From an uncultured Clostridia bacterium (GTDB lineage Bacteria > Bacillota > Clostridia > UBA1212 > UBA1255), in NCBI GenBank assembly GCA_904420095.1, contig CAJFUB010000002.1, forward strand, positions 1 through 64,000: a stretch of 64,000 bases of DNA, in the 5' to 3' direction. Each line of letters opens with the position of its first letter. Within the stretch, counting starts at the first letter, position 1. Below, one piece after another: positions 50,460-58,492 of this stretch. Below the pieces are notes generated by a model. That model was not told the DNA's origin and did not search any database. It worked only from the letters and a program-made list of their open reading frames with translations. The translations under genes and the position numbers were made by a program.

Positions 50460-51824
50460 TTATACCATTTGTTCCGGCTTGAATACTTCGTCGAATTTTT
50501 CAGGTGTCAGGAATCCGAGCTGTACGCAGGCTTCCTTCAGGGAAATATTTTCCTTATAAGCTTTCTTGGCGGTTTTTGCTGCGTTGTCGTATCCGATGTA
50601 CGGATTCAGCGCCGTTACGAGCATCAGGGAATTATAAAGATTATGTTTCATTTTCTCGCGGTTGGCGGTGATGCCGGATACGCAGTGCTCGTTGAAGGAA
50701 CGAATCCCGTCCGCCAGCAGGCGCACGGACTGAAGAAAATTATAAATGCATACGGGCATGAATACGTTGAGTTCAAAATTTCCCTGGGAGGCCGCCATGC
50801 CGACCGCCACGTCGTTTGCGATCACCTGGACTGCTACCATCGTCATCGATTCACACTGCGTGGGATTGACTTTGCCCGGCATAATCGAGCTGCCCGGTTC
50901 GTTTTCCGGAATATGGATCTCGCCCAGTCCGCAACGCGGCCCGCTGGCAAGCCAGCGCACATCGTTTGCAATTTTCATAAGATCCGCGGCCAGCGCTTTC
51001 AGCGCGCCATGCGCAAAGACGAGCTCGTCCTTTGCAGTCAGAGCATGAAATTTATTTTCCGCCGAGAGGAAGTGCTTCCCTGTCAGCTCGCTGACGACCT
51101 TTGCGACTTCGGGACCGAACTGCTTCGGGGCGTTCAGGCCCGTGCCGACCGCCGTGCCGCCAAGCGCCAGCTCTTTCAGGCCTGGAAGCGCTGCCTCCAG
51201 CATTCCCTTTGTCTTTTCTATCATGTTTCTCCAGCCGCTGATTTCCTGAGAAAACTTAATCGGCGTCGCATCCTGGAGATGCGTGCGTCCGCTCTTGACG
51301 ACGTCGTCATTTTCGCGTTCGAGACGCTGAAATGTTTCAATCAGCGCGTCCATTGCAGGGAACAGCTGATCCTCGATTCCGATGACAGCCGCAATATGCA
51401 TCGCCGTGGGGAACGTATCGTTGGAGCTTTGCGACATGTTAATATGATCGTTGGGATGGAGCAGCTTTTTCCCGCAGATTTCATTGCCCCTGTTTGCAAT
51501 GACTTCGTTTGCATTCATATTCGACTGCGTGCCGCTTCCCGTCTGCCATACCACAAGAGGAAAATGATCGTTCAATTTTCCGGCGATCACCTCGTCGCAC
51601 GCCTGTGAGATGACGGTTTTCTTTTCTTCGTCCAATTTCCCGAGATTATAGTTTGCGATTGCCGCGGCTTTCTTCAGAATTCCAAAGGCGTGTGTGATTT
51701 CTCTTGGCATGAGTTCCCCGCCGATCTTGAAATTCTGGTAGCTTCTCTGCGTCTGCGCCGCCCAATAGCGATCTGCAGGCACCTGCATTTCTCCCATCGA
51801 ATCGCGTTCCGTACGATATTCCAT
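50460..51824 (-). CDS. fumC: Class II fumarase
   Basis: Interconverts malate and fumarate without iron. 454 residues with the superfamily signature [25 protein letters not shown] is the fumarase form, while aspartases read PAKVNPVVPE. Other conserved stretches are [37 protein letters not shown] and the AVGTGLNAP loop. GGAGGAG precedes the ATG. It stands 34 bases after mdh and about 30 before hdrB. Confidence 0.95.
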   Translation of the reverse strand: MEYRTERDSMGEMQVPADRYWAAQTQRSYQNFKIGGELMPREITHAFGILKKAAAIANYNLGKLDEEKKTVISQACDEVIAGKLNDHFPLVVWQTGSGTQSNMNANEVIANRGNEICGKKLLHPNDHINMSQSSNDTFPTAMHIAAVIGIEDQLFPAMDALIETFQRLERENDDVVKSGRTHLQDATPIKFSQEISGWRNMIEKTKGMLEAALPGLKELALGGTAVGTGLNAPKQFGPEVAKVVSELTGKHFLSAENKFHALTAKDELVFAHGALKALAADLMKIANDVRWLASGPRCGLGEIHIPENEPGSSIMPGKVNPTQCESMTMVAVQVIANDVAVGMAASQGNFELNVFMPVCIYNFLQSVRLLADGIRSFNEHCVSGITANREKMKHNLYNSLMLVTALNPYIGYDNAAKTAKKAYKENISLKEACVQLGFLTPEKFDEVFKPEQMV

Positions 51825-51857
51825 GCTCGACTCCTCCTTCTCCTTCGCAAGCAGACG

Positions 51858-52808
51858 TTAAAATTTCAGTCCTGCAATCATTTCCTTCAGTATATTTCCG
51901 CTTTTGTGCATCAGGGCCACCTCTTCATCCGTCAGCGTGGGCGTAACGCAGCCCTTCACGCCATCGATTCCGACCATAAATAAGTGGCTCAGACAGACAT
52001 CGCTCAAACCGTATTCCCCGTGCATCATGGAGGACAGCGTCATGATGTAGTCCTTGCCTGAAAACAGCGACTCACAGATGCTGCTTACCGATACGGAAAC
52101 GGCGTAATACGTCGCCTGCTTATATTTAATGATTTTCCCTCCGGAGGTTCTGACGTAGTCCATAACCTCGTTGTAGTTCGGAGGCTCGATTGTGTTTTTA
52201 CCGCTGTATTTGACGCCTCTGCAGTAGTCCTCGATCCCGATGGCAGCTACTTTCGCCAGAGACCACGGAATAAAAGAGGAATCTCCATGCTCGCCCATAA
52301 CGTACGCATGGATATTCCGCTGGCTGACTCCGAAATAATCGGAAAGATAGGAACGCAGGCGTGCCGTATCCAAAATCGTACCGGAGCCCACAATTTTGTT
52401 TTGCGGCAGTCCGGAATATTTCATGAATGCGTATGTCAATATGTCCACAGGATTGCTGACAAGAATATAAAGTGCATCAGGCGCATATTTTGCGATTTCC
52501 GGCGCAATTTCCTTAATAATATTTACATTTGTCTGAGCAAGATCGAGACGCGACTGGCCCGGTTTTCTGGGAAGTCCGGAGGATATGATGACGACGTCGG
52601 ATCCCTTCGCATCTTCATACGTTCCGGAATTAACCGTTACCGGACAGCAGAAGGGCGTGCCCTGCTTGATATCCATCGCTTCTCCGAGCGCTTTTTCCTC
52701 ATTGATATCGATCAGCACAATTTCCGAAGCGATTCCTTTTACGGTCATGGTATAGGCAATTGTCGAGCCGACGCTTCCAGCCCCTATGATTGTTACCTTA
52801 TTGCTCAT
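51858..52808 (-). CDS. mdh: LDH-like malate dehydrogenase
   Basis: 316 residues of the lactate/malate dehydrogenase family. It has the nucleotide motif GAGSVGS, Asp34 at the end of the second strand (NAD preference), the active loop with Arg81 in GLPRKPGQSRLDL, NPVDI, and the catalytic GEHGDS. Lactate dehydrogenases have Gln at the position of Arg81, while Arg selects the extra carboxylate of oxaloacetate, so I call malate dehydrogenase, supported by fumC next door. Of two ATG codons the second (52808) is properly spaced from AGAGG. First gene of the operon. Confidence 0.88.
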   Translation of the reverse strand: MSNKVTIIGAGSVGSTIAYTMTVKGIASEIVLIDINEEKALGEAMDIKQGTPFCCPVTVNSGTYEDAKGSDVVIISSGLPRKPGQSRLDLAQTNVNIIKEIAPEIAKYAPDALYILVSNPVDILTYAFMKYSGLPQNKIVGSGTILDTARLRSYLSDYFGVSQRNIHAYVMGEHGDSSFIPWSLAKVAAIGIEDYCRGVKYSGKNTIEPPNYNEVMDYVRTSGGKIIKYKQATYYAVSVSVSSICESLFSGKDYIMTLSSMMHGEYGLSDVCLSHLFMVGIDGVKGCVTPTLTDEEVALMHKSGNILKEMIAGLKF

Positions 52809-52901
52809 ATGCATCCTCTTTTCTTTCTTTGATGATTGCGCCGCAGGATGCGTTCCCGGAAAATTTCCGCACGCTGAAAAAGCGCCTGCGCGCTCTGATT
52901 A

Positions 52902-52930
52902 ATTATCCCATATACGGAATGAATTGTCAA
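52902..52930 (-). promoter_or_regulatory. Promoter of the mdh-fumC-hdr-flx-frd operon
   Basis: On the minus strand TTGACA (52925-52930), 17 bases, GATAAT (52902-52907). The palindrome AGCGC-CTGC-GCGCT (52881-52894) lies just past the expected transcription start and could be an operator or a leader hairpin. The leader is about 85 bases. No Rex-type TTGTGA...TCACAA site is visible. Confidence 0.75.
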
Positions 52931-52972
52931 CAAAAGAGGATTAATTTTTAATGAATGGGACGCTTCCTTTTC

Positions 52973-53002
52973 TAAAAAAAAACGCCATTTTTCGGCATTT
53001 TT
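52973..53002 (-). terminator. Terminator downstream of prsA
   Basis: In the minus-strand RNA AAAAAUGCC pairs with GGCGUUUUU (one U-G pair) over a seven-base loop and the stem runs into a U-tract. It lies between prsA and the mdh promoter. Confidence 0.65.
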
Positions 53003-53033
53003 CTGATCCGGACCGTTCCACTGGAAAAGATCG

Positions 53034-53058
53034 CGGCGCCTCGACATGCGAGGCGCCG
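53034..53058 (-). terminator. GC-rich hairpin just after prsA
   Basis: A perfect 10-bp stem CGGCGCCTCG/CGAGGCGCCG with a five-base loop, 18 bases past the prsA stop. It has no T-run, so it may protect the mRNA end rather than terminate. Confidence 0.5.
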
Positions 53059-53075
53059 TTTCTACTGCAAAGGAT

Positions 53076-55346
53076 TTACTCTTCTTCCGTTGTTTCTCCA
53101 CGGTAAGTCAAAAATTCTTGTGCAACCTGATCCACCACTTCACTCTGCACGTCTGTCAGCGTAAGGTTATGCTCCGCGACATACGCCTGGACGCTCTCGT
53201 CAAACGCCTCGTTCTTATAAGCGCTCGTAACGGAAGCTACCACCGTTTCCGTGCTTGTATAGGTGCTGCTTGCTACCGTGCCAGACGATTCCGAATAATT
53301 CGTCAGGCCTTCGATGATTACAAGTTCATAAGAGGACTCCGTCTTGATGAGCGAAATCGCGCCGATTTCATTCTGAGCAAACGCCCAGTCGATCACCTCC
53401 TGCGCAATGGAAGCAGAGCTCTTCTGCAGATCCAGAAGCCCCGCCGAATAGGAAGCGTCGGACGAGTCGGAATATCCTGTTACAAGAGCCTCCGCGGAGT
53501 CGCCGTTCTCCAGCTTTGACTGCAATGCTTCCATCAGCCGCAGAACCTCTGCCTGCTCCGTTTCAGACAAGGCATTGCCTTCTTCATCCAGAAGGCTCTT
53601 GGAAATATGCCGGATTGTAACAATCCTGTAAGCATCCGGATTTTTCTCGTAAAACGCCTTCAGCGCCTCGTCCTCCGGTTCCATTTCTTCTATGACCTCG
53701 TTCGCATATTCCGAAACAAACAGCTGATCTATATAAACGGGCTTGTAATCATTTACATTAACGCCGACCAGCAGCTGCATCAATTCGTCCCGCGTAGACA
53801 CGTTGTACGCGGTTGCATAATACTGAAGCATCGTATCGATCTGCGAATCCAGTTCTTCCAGTTCGGCGGTGCGTTCCTCCTCCGATACGGTCTCTCCCGC
53901 CTCTGTCGCCATATCCTTCAGCGCAAGGAAATCCAGAAGCAGCTCCAGGCCATATTCTTTGGCGTACTCCAGATAGGTTTTTCCATCCTGATATTCCTCC
54001 AGAACGGCTTCGTTCAAAATCTCATAAAATTTTTCCTCCGAATCGCCCGCCTCCGAAAAATCGTATCCCGTGAAGATCTCGTTCATGGCCTGGGAGAAAA
54101 ACTGTACATAGTATGCTTTCAGCACTGCTTCTCCGTTATAGTCTGCGACTTTCGTTTCGTCCGCCGCCGCATCGTTATATTCCGGCTTCGGCGTAGGCTC
54201 GGCCGTGGCGGATGGCGACGCAGTAGAATCATCCGTATCGGAAAAATCGCCTGTAAAACTGCGCTTTACTATTTTTTCGATGTATTCTTCATTAAGATCT
54301 TTGATTTCGTAATCCTTGTTTTCTAAGTATGGCCGCGTTTCTTCTTCGATTTGGTTCTCTACAAGCTCCATTTTATACGCGGATTCTACTGTTTCCTTTA
54401 CCGTCTCATCTGTCAGATCGAGAATAGCGGTACACTGCATGATATGGTATCCGTATTCTGATTCAACAATTTCAACCGTGTCCGAAGGTGCCGTCTGCGC
54501 CAGCGCCCAATCTTTAAAGGACTGAACGAAATTGGAGTCCTTCTGTACCGTATAATATCCGTCGTTGTTCGGCTCTCCGGTGCTGCTGTTTACATCGTCA
54601 GATTCCTCCAGAAGATCGTCAAAAGTGATCTCCCCTGCATTATACCGTTCCACAAGCTCCTGCACGGCCTCATATGCCTCTGCTTTTTCTTCCTCATCCA
54701 TATCTTCCGTCAGGATCAAGGAATGCCGAACCTCAACCGTTCTGTAGTCTTCCTCATGGTCCGCATAAAACTCCGCCAGCTCGTCGTCCGTCGGATTCAC
54801 GGATTCCTCAAGCGCCGCCTTATAATTTTCGAGCGCACCCGACATGGTGTAATATTCCATCAGATCGTCATACGTCATTCCGTAAGCAACCTCGGCCAGA
54901 TCCTGCACTGTCGAAACGCCGAGCGACGTTCCGAGATACGAAAGCATGTAAGAAAAGTAGGAATCCGCAGAAGTCTTCAAATCTTCGATTTCCGATTCGG
55001 AGGGCCACTCCTCTTTCTGGGAATACATCTCGTACTGGATCATAAATTCCCTGGCCGTTTCCAGCGCATCTTCCACAAAAATATCGTAATACGACATTCC
55101 GTCTTTTTCTTTCCCTCTGATTTCATCGTAAAGCGCTTCACCCTCCAGATCGAAATCGATGTCCGTATCACCCGCCGTCTGCGCCTCGTAAACCGTGGTA
55201 GAAAAGCTGTTGATAAACAGGCCGTCAGGAATCACGCTACCGTTTACTCTGCCGACAATTGATTCGCTTTTCTTGCAGCCGGCCAGCAGAGTGAATGTCA
55301 TGGCGCAGGAGAGAACCAGCGCGATGAGTTTCGTATGTTTCTTCAT
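53076..55346 (-). CDS. prsA: PrsA-like foldase lipoprotein with two parvulin domains
   Basis: 756 residues, about twice the size of usual PrsA. A lipoprotein signal ends LLAGC (Cys about residue 24). Each half has a SurA-like helical region and a PPIC rotamase domain: the first around VEVRHSLILTEDM...YGYHIMQC, the second around VTIRHISKSLLDEEG...SSYELVIIE. The halves are joined by an acidic Ser/Thr/Pro linker near residue 380. PrsA helps secreted proteins fold outside the membrane. GGAGG stands six bases before the ATG at 55346. It follows mazG and rqcP on the same strand. Confidence 0.88.
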   Translation of the reverse strand: MKKHTKLIALVLSCAMTFTLLAGCKKSESIVGRVNGSVIPDGLFINSFSTTVYEAQTAGDTDIDFDLEGEALYDEIRGKEKDGMSYYDIFVEDALETAREFMIQYEMYSQKEEWPSESEIEDLKTSADSYFSYMLSYLGTSLGVSTVQDLAEVAYGMTYDDLMEYYTMSGALENYKAALEESVNPTDDELAEFYADHEEDYRTVEVRHSLILTEDMDEEEKAEAYEAVQELVERYNAGEITFDDLLEESDDVNSSTGEPNNDGYYTVQKDSNFVQSFKDWALAQTAPSDTVEIVESEYGYHIMQCTAILDLTDETVKETVESAYKMELVENQIEEETRPYLENKDYEIKDLNEEYIEKIVKRSFTGDFSDTDDSTASPSATAEPTPKPEYNDAAADETKVADYNGEAVLKAYYVQFFSQAMNEIFTGYDFSEAGDSEEKFYEILNEAVLEEYQDGKTYLEYAKEYGLELLLDFLALKDMATEAGETVSEEERTAELEELDSQIDTMLQYYATAYNVSTRDELMQLLVGVNVNDYKPVYIDQLFVSEYANEVIEEMEPEDEALKAFYEKNPDAYRIVTIRHISKSLLDEEGNALSETEQAEVLRLMEALQSKLENGDSAEALVTGYSDSSDASYSAGLLDLQKSSASIAQEVIDWAFAQNEIGAISLIKTESSYELVIIEGLTNYSESSGTVASSTYTSTETVVASVTSAYKNEAFDESVQAYVAEHNLTLTDVQSEVVDQVAQEFLTYRGETTEEE

Positions 55347-55360
55347 ATATGCCTCCGTAT

Positions 55361-55606
55361 TCAATCCGTAATGATTCTATACAAGTCCTTCGCATCGTCC
55401 TTCCGGACGGTTTCCGATACGCTCAGGATCTCAAATTTCGTTTTGTTTCCCGCAAAAGAGACCTCCACGATATCGCCGGGTTTGATCTCCGTGCCGGCCT
55501 TTGCGGCTCTGCCGTTCACGGACACGCGTCCTGCGTCGCAGGCTTCATTGGCTACGGTTCGACGTTTAATGATTCGGGCTACTTTTAAAAATTTATCAAT
55601 TCTCAT
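55361..55606 (-). CDS. rqcP: S4-domain RNA-binding protein RqcP
   Basis: 81 residues, a single S4 domain (MRIDKFLKVARIIKRRTVANEACDAGRVSVNGRAAKAGTEIKPGD, read in parts). RqcP (YabO in B. subtilis) works with RqcH in ribosome-associated quality control, adding alanine tails to stalled chains. The B. subtilis gene lies next to the MazG gene yabN, and the same pair with an 11-base overlap is seen here. Confidence 0.9.
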   Translation of the reverse strand: MRIDKFLKVARIIKRRTVANEACDAGRVSVNGRAAKAGTEIKPGDIVEVSFAGNKTKFEILSVSETVRKDDAKDLYRIITD

Positions 55607-56243
55607 TTTGGATCACTCCTTCGAGATAATGCTTCAGAGCAATTTCCGCATCCAAGCCGGAACGGTCGGCCTGCCTGCAGATTTGGTAGAGCGCCGCTCC
55701 GAGCTCCTGTTCGGAAGCGAGCGGGGGGAGCTCTTCCCGATCGGATCCGGCCTTTCTGATTTTCTTTGCGGCCTTCTGCGCCCGCATCAGAGCCGGCAAT
55801 ACATTCGGAATATCCTCCAGATCCTGACGCAAAGAGGAGAAGCCTTTTTCTTCCAATTTCCGGCTTTCCCAGTTAGACAGCGCCTCGCCCGCCGTTGCCG
55901 CCGCATCGCCGCCGAAGACATGCGAATGGCGGAACAGCATTTTGCGCGCGCAGCGGTCCGTTACGTCTTCAAACGCAAAGCTTCCTTCTTCCTTTGCCAG
56001 AATCGTATGAAAAATGACTTGCAGAAGCACGTCTCCAAGCTCCTCGCAGAGCTTCTCGGGACTTTTTTTCTCAATGGCGTCTACGGCCTCGTAAGCTTCC
56101 TCAAGCATCGGCTTTATAAGCGATTCATGCGTCTGTTCCCTGTCCCACGGGCATCCCTCCGGTGAGCGCAGGAGCTCAATAATATGATATAATTCCTGAA
56201 AAGTATACCGCTCGCCGGGCTGCTTTGGTTCCATTTCTATCAT
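55596..56243 (-). CDS. mazG: MazG-type nucleoside triphosphate pyrophosphohydrolase
   Basis: 215 residues with LRSPEGCPWDREQTHESL, EEAYEAVDAI, EELGDVLLQVIFH, the acidic metal site of all-alpha NTP pyrophosphatases. Only one MazG domain is clear, so it is the short form without the tetrapyrrole methylase domain of B. subtilis YabN. It removes unwanted (d)NTPs. It begins an operon with rqcP and prsA. Confidence 0.93.
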   Translation of the reverse strand: MIEMEPKQPGERYTFQELYHIIELLRSPEGCPWDREQTHESLIKPMLEEAYEAVDAIEKKSPEKLCEELGDVLLQVIFHTILAKEEGSFAFEDVTDRCARKMLFRHSHVFGGDAAATAGEALSNWESRKLEEKGFSSLRQDLEDIPNVLPALMRAQKAAKKIRKAGSDREELPPLASEQELGAALYQICRQADRSGLDAEIALKHYLEGVIQNEN

Positions 56244-56389
56244 GATAACACCCTATCATTCTCTGAAAATATACGGTTGCACGATGTCATGCCGTTTGAT
56301 TATAATACAAGAAACGGACAAGAGCAAATTTAATTTCCGCTCTGAACGTATCGCCATCGTTTATTGTAGTAGAGGTGTGTAAACAAACT

Positions 56390-56833
56390 GTGTCAGATAT
56401 ATGGTTCTTTATGGGCAAAGCACTGGAACGCGCATATCGTTCTCTGGAGGAAGCTCCGTGTGAAATCCCCGTAGGATGCGTCATCGTACGGGGAAATGAA
56501 ATCATCGCCTCCGCCTCCAACACCAGAGAAACCGCGAACCGAATCACGGGGCACGCAGAGCTGTGCGCGCTGGATACGGCGGCGGCTGTGACAGGCAGCC
56601 GGTATCTTGCCGGCTGCAGGATGTTTGTAACGCTGGAGCCCTGTCCGATGTGTGCGGGTGCTCTGCGCGCCGCCCGGATCTCCGAGCTGTATTTCGGAGC
56701 TTATAATCTGCGGGAAGGCGCCGCCGGTACCGTTTACAACCTGCTGTATCCGGCCGTAAAGGGATACGGAGGAATAAAAAGGAGCGAATGCGAATCGCTC
56801 CTTAGAGAATATTTTGCAAAGCTCCGCGGGTAA
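56390..56833 (+). CDS. tadA: tRNA-specific adenosine deaminase (TadA)
   Basis: 147 residues. Zinc ligands and the catalytic Glu lie in GHAELCAL and EPCPMCAGAL. It converts A34 to inosine in tRNA-Arg(ACG). The frame begins at 56375; I choose the GTG at 56390 because SDIWFFMGKALERAYRSLEE matches the usual TadA N-terminus, though AGAGGTG is slightly far. The ATG at 56411 is another option. It is divergent from mazG. Confidence 0.9.
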   Translation: MSDIWFFMGKALERAYRSLEEAPCEIPVGCVIVRGNEIIASASNTRETANRITGHAELCALDTAAAVTGSRYLAGCRMFVTLEPCPMCAGALRAARISELYFGAYNLREGAAGTVYNLLYPAVKGYGGIKRSECESLLREYFAKLRG

Positions 56834-58474
56834 TCAGCTGTTGCGGTCGAAAATTTCAATATCCGCCATGTACCAGCTTCCGTTCGTTCTTACATACCAA
56901 ATTCTCGTATTGGTTTCCAGCTTCTGCTGAAAATCCGGCTTGCCGCGCTGCCCGTAAATCCAGTAATCAAAATAGACCGCGCACGAGAAGCAATTTTCTC
57001 CGTACACCCGCAGATCGTATGCTTCCACGTTTTCAAAGGCCGTGGAATCGTGATCCGTATACCAATACTGACGGTATTCGCTCATATCCTGATACATCTG
57101 CGTTCCCTTTATGATTCGGGATAAAAACGAGCTCATTGAAATATCGTTCGACATGAATCCGGCGTAGGTCTTCGCTCCGTCTATCGCAATCTGCGTATAT
57201 TCCCCCTGAATCGATTCCGAAACCGCGAAATTTCCCGAATATGTCATGCTGCTCTCATCATACTCCAGAGGCACCGTTTCGCCGGCAAAATTTTTCGCTT
57301 CTATTTCAAGGCCGCCGGAAAGCACAGCCACTTTATAGAGATTCATATACGGCTTGGCAAAAAGCTCCTCCGGGATATTCTTCAGCTCCGTAATTTCCTG
57401 ATTTTTCTCTGCAAGCCAGTTTTCGGAGCCCGTGATTTCCGTGCCGTTCACGACAACTGTATAATTTGAAGGAATCTGCAGCGTGAATACCTTGAAACCG
57501 ACGTCGAACGTTCTCGTTTCGGAATTATACGTACATTCTATAGGATTTCCGGCGGAATCCTCCACTGTGACCTCCGGCTCCTGTGTCAGCTGTTCTACCC
57601 GATATGTGTTGAACAGGCTCAGCGCATTTTTATCTTCTTCGTTCAGCATATATCGAATCGATTCGTTTTCCTCTGACTGACCGGTCATATGCTGCGCACC
57701 GAGACGGACGCCGTTTACCGTTACGGTAAAATCAGCCGGTGCGTGGATCGTTATGTCAAGCGGCTCGGCAACGATCTCATTGCTGCTGTTTGTCTGCAGG
57801 GCAAGCGCGGCGCCCTCCTGGTTCCGCACCTCTACAGAGCCGGGCTCAGAGAGGAGTCCGCACACCTCATAGCGGTTGATGACCAAAGCATCCGAGGTCA
57901 GCGTGTACTGAGAGCTTCCCGGCTGGTCCTTCGCCAGGGTTTTCCGGAAAATATCATCTACTGCCTTCCCGTCAATATACGGCACGGCTCCCTCTGGTGC
58001 CAGGAACACTACGTTGACCTCCGCAAAGGAAAATTCCGAAATATAGTCAAATTCATACAGGCTAAAGCCGAATTTGCTCTTTTCGGACGATTGCTTCAGC
58101 GTTACCTTACACAAATCTTCTCCGTCCGCTCTTATAATATAGGAAGGACTTGCGAAGCGGTCGTATGAAAACGCTTTTACATAAGTGATCTCCTTGCCCT
58201 CCGCGGCCTCTTTCAGCTTTGCTTCGTAAGTTTCCCGATCCGCAAAGCCGGTCATGACCACGTCGGTTTTGGCAATAATCTCCGAATATTGTTTGTTTTC
58301 AAACAGAGACAGCACCTTGTCCACTTCGACCGTATTCTGACTGTTTTCATAATCCGAAAGCCATACGGAAAACACAATCAGCCCGATCGCCAGAAGGCAA
58401 AGAAAGCCCCCGATTATGCCAAAATATATTTTCCAGAATTTTGATGTCTTGATCAGCGTTCTCAGCTTACCCAT
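56834..58474 (-). CDS. TcaA-like membrane protein of unknown function
   Basis: 546 residues: a short basic cytoplasmic start, one membrane segment (about residues 18-40), then a long extracellular part. It contains repeated beta modules of the TcaA type (ITIHAPADFTVTVNGVRLG; TLQIPSNYTVVVNGTEITG) and a C-terminal NTF2-like domain (TRIWYVRTNGSWYMADIEIF). TcaA proteins act in wall stress and glycopeptide response, but no zinc ribbon is present here, so the role is unsure. Gene follows the phosphodiester-glycosidase-like gene by 18 bases. Confidence 0.75.
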   Translation of the reverse strand: MGKLRTLIKTSKFWKIYFGIIGGFLCLLAIGLIVFSVWLSDYENSQNTVEVDKVLSLFENKQYSEIIAKTDVVMTGFADRETYEAKLKEAAEGKEITYVKAFSYDRFASPSYIIRADGEDLCKVTLKQSSEKSKFGFSLYEFDYISEFSFAEVNVVFLAPEGAVPYIDGKAVDDIFRKTLAKDQPGSSQYTLTSDALVINRYEVCGLLSEPGSVEVRNQEGAALALQTNSSNEIVAEPLDITIHAPADFTVTVNGVRLGAQHMTGQSEENESIRYMLNEEDKNALSLFNTYRVEQLTQEPEVTVEDSAGNPIECTYNSETRTFDVGFKVFTLQIPSNYTVVVNGTEITGSENWLAEKNQEITELKNIPEELFAKPYMNLYKVAVLSGGLEIEAKNFAGETVPLEYDESSMTYSGNFAVSESIQGEYTQIAIDGAKTYAGFMSNDISMSSFLSRIIKGTQMYQDMSEYRQYWYTDHDSTAFENVEAYDLRVYGENCFSCAVYFDYWIYGQRGKPDFQQKLETNTRIWYVRTNGSWYMADIEIFDRNS

Positions 58475-58492
58475 TTTGCGCGCCTCTTTCCG

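Noticed and set aside
50460-51824. Aspartate ammonia-lyase
   Set aside because: The signature reads [10 protein letters not shown], the fumarase form, not PAKVNPVVPE.
51858-52808. L-lactate dehydrogenase
   Set aside because: The substrate loop has Arg81 in place of the lactate-enzyme Gln, and the gene leads an operon for fumarate metabolism.
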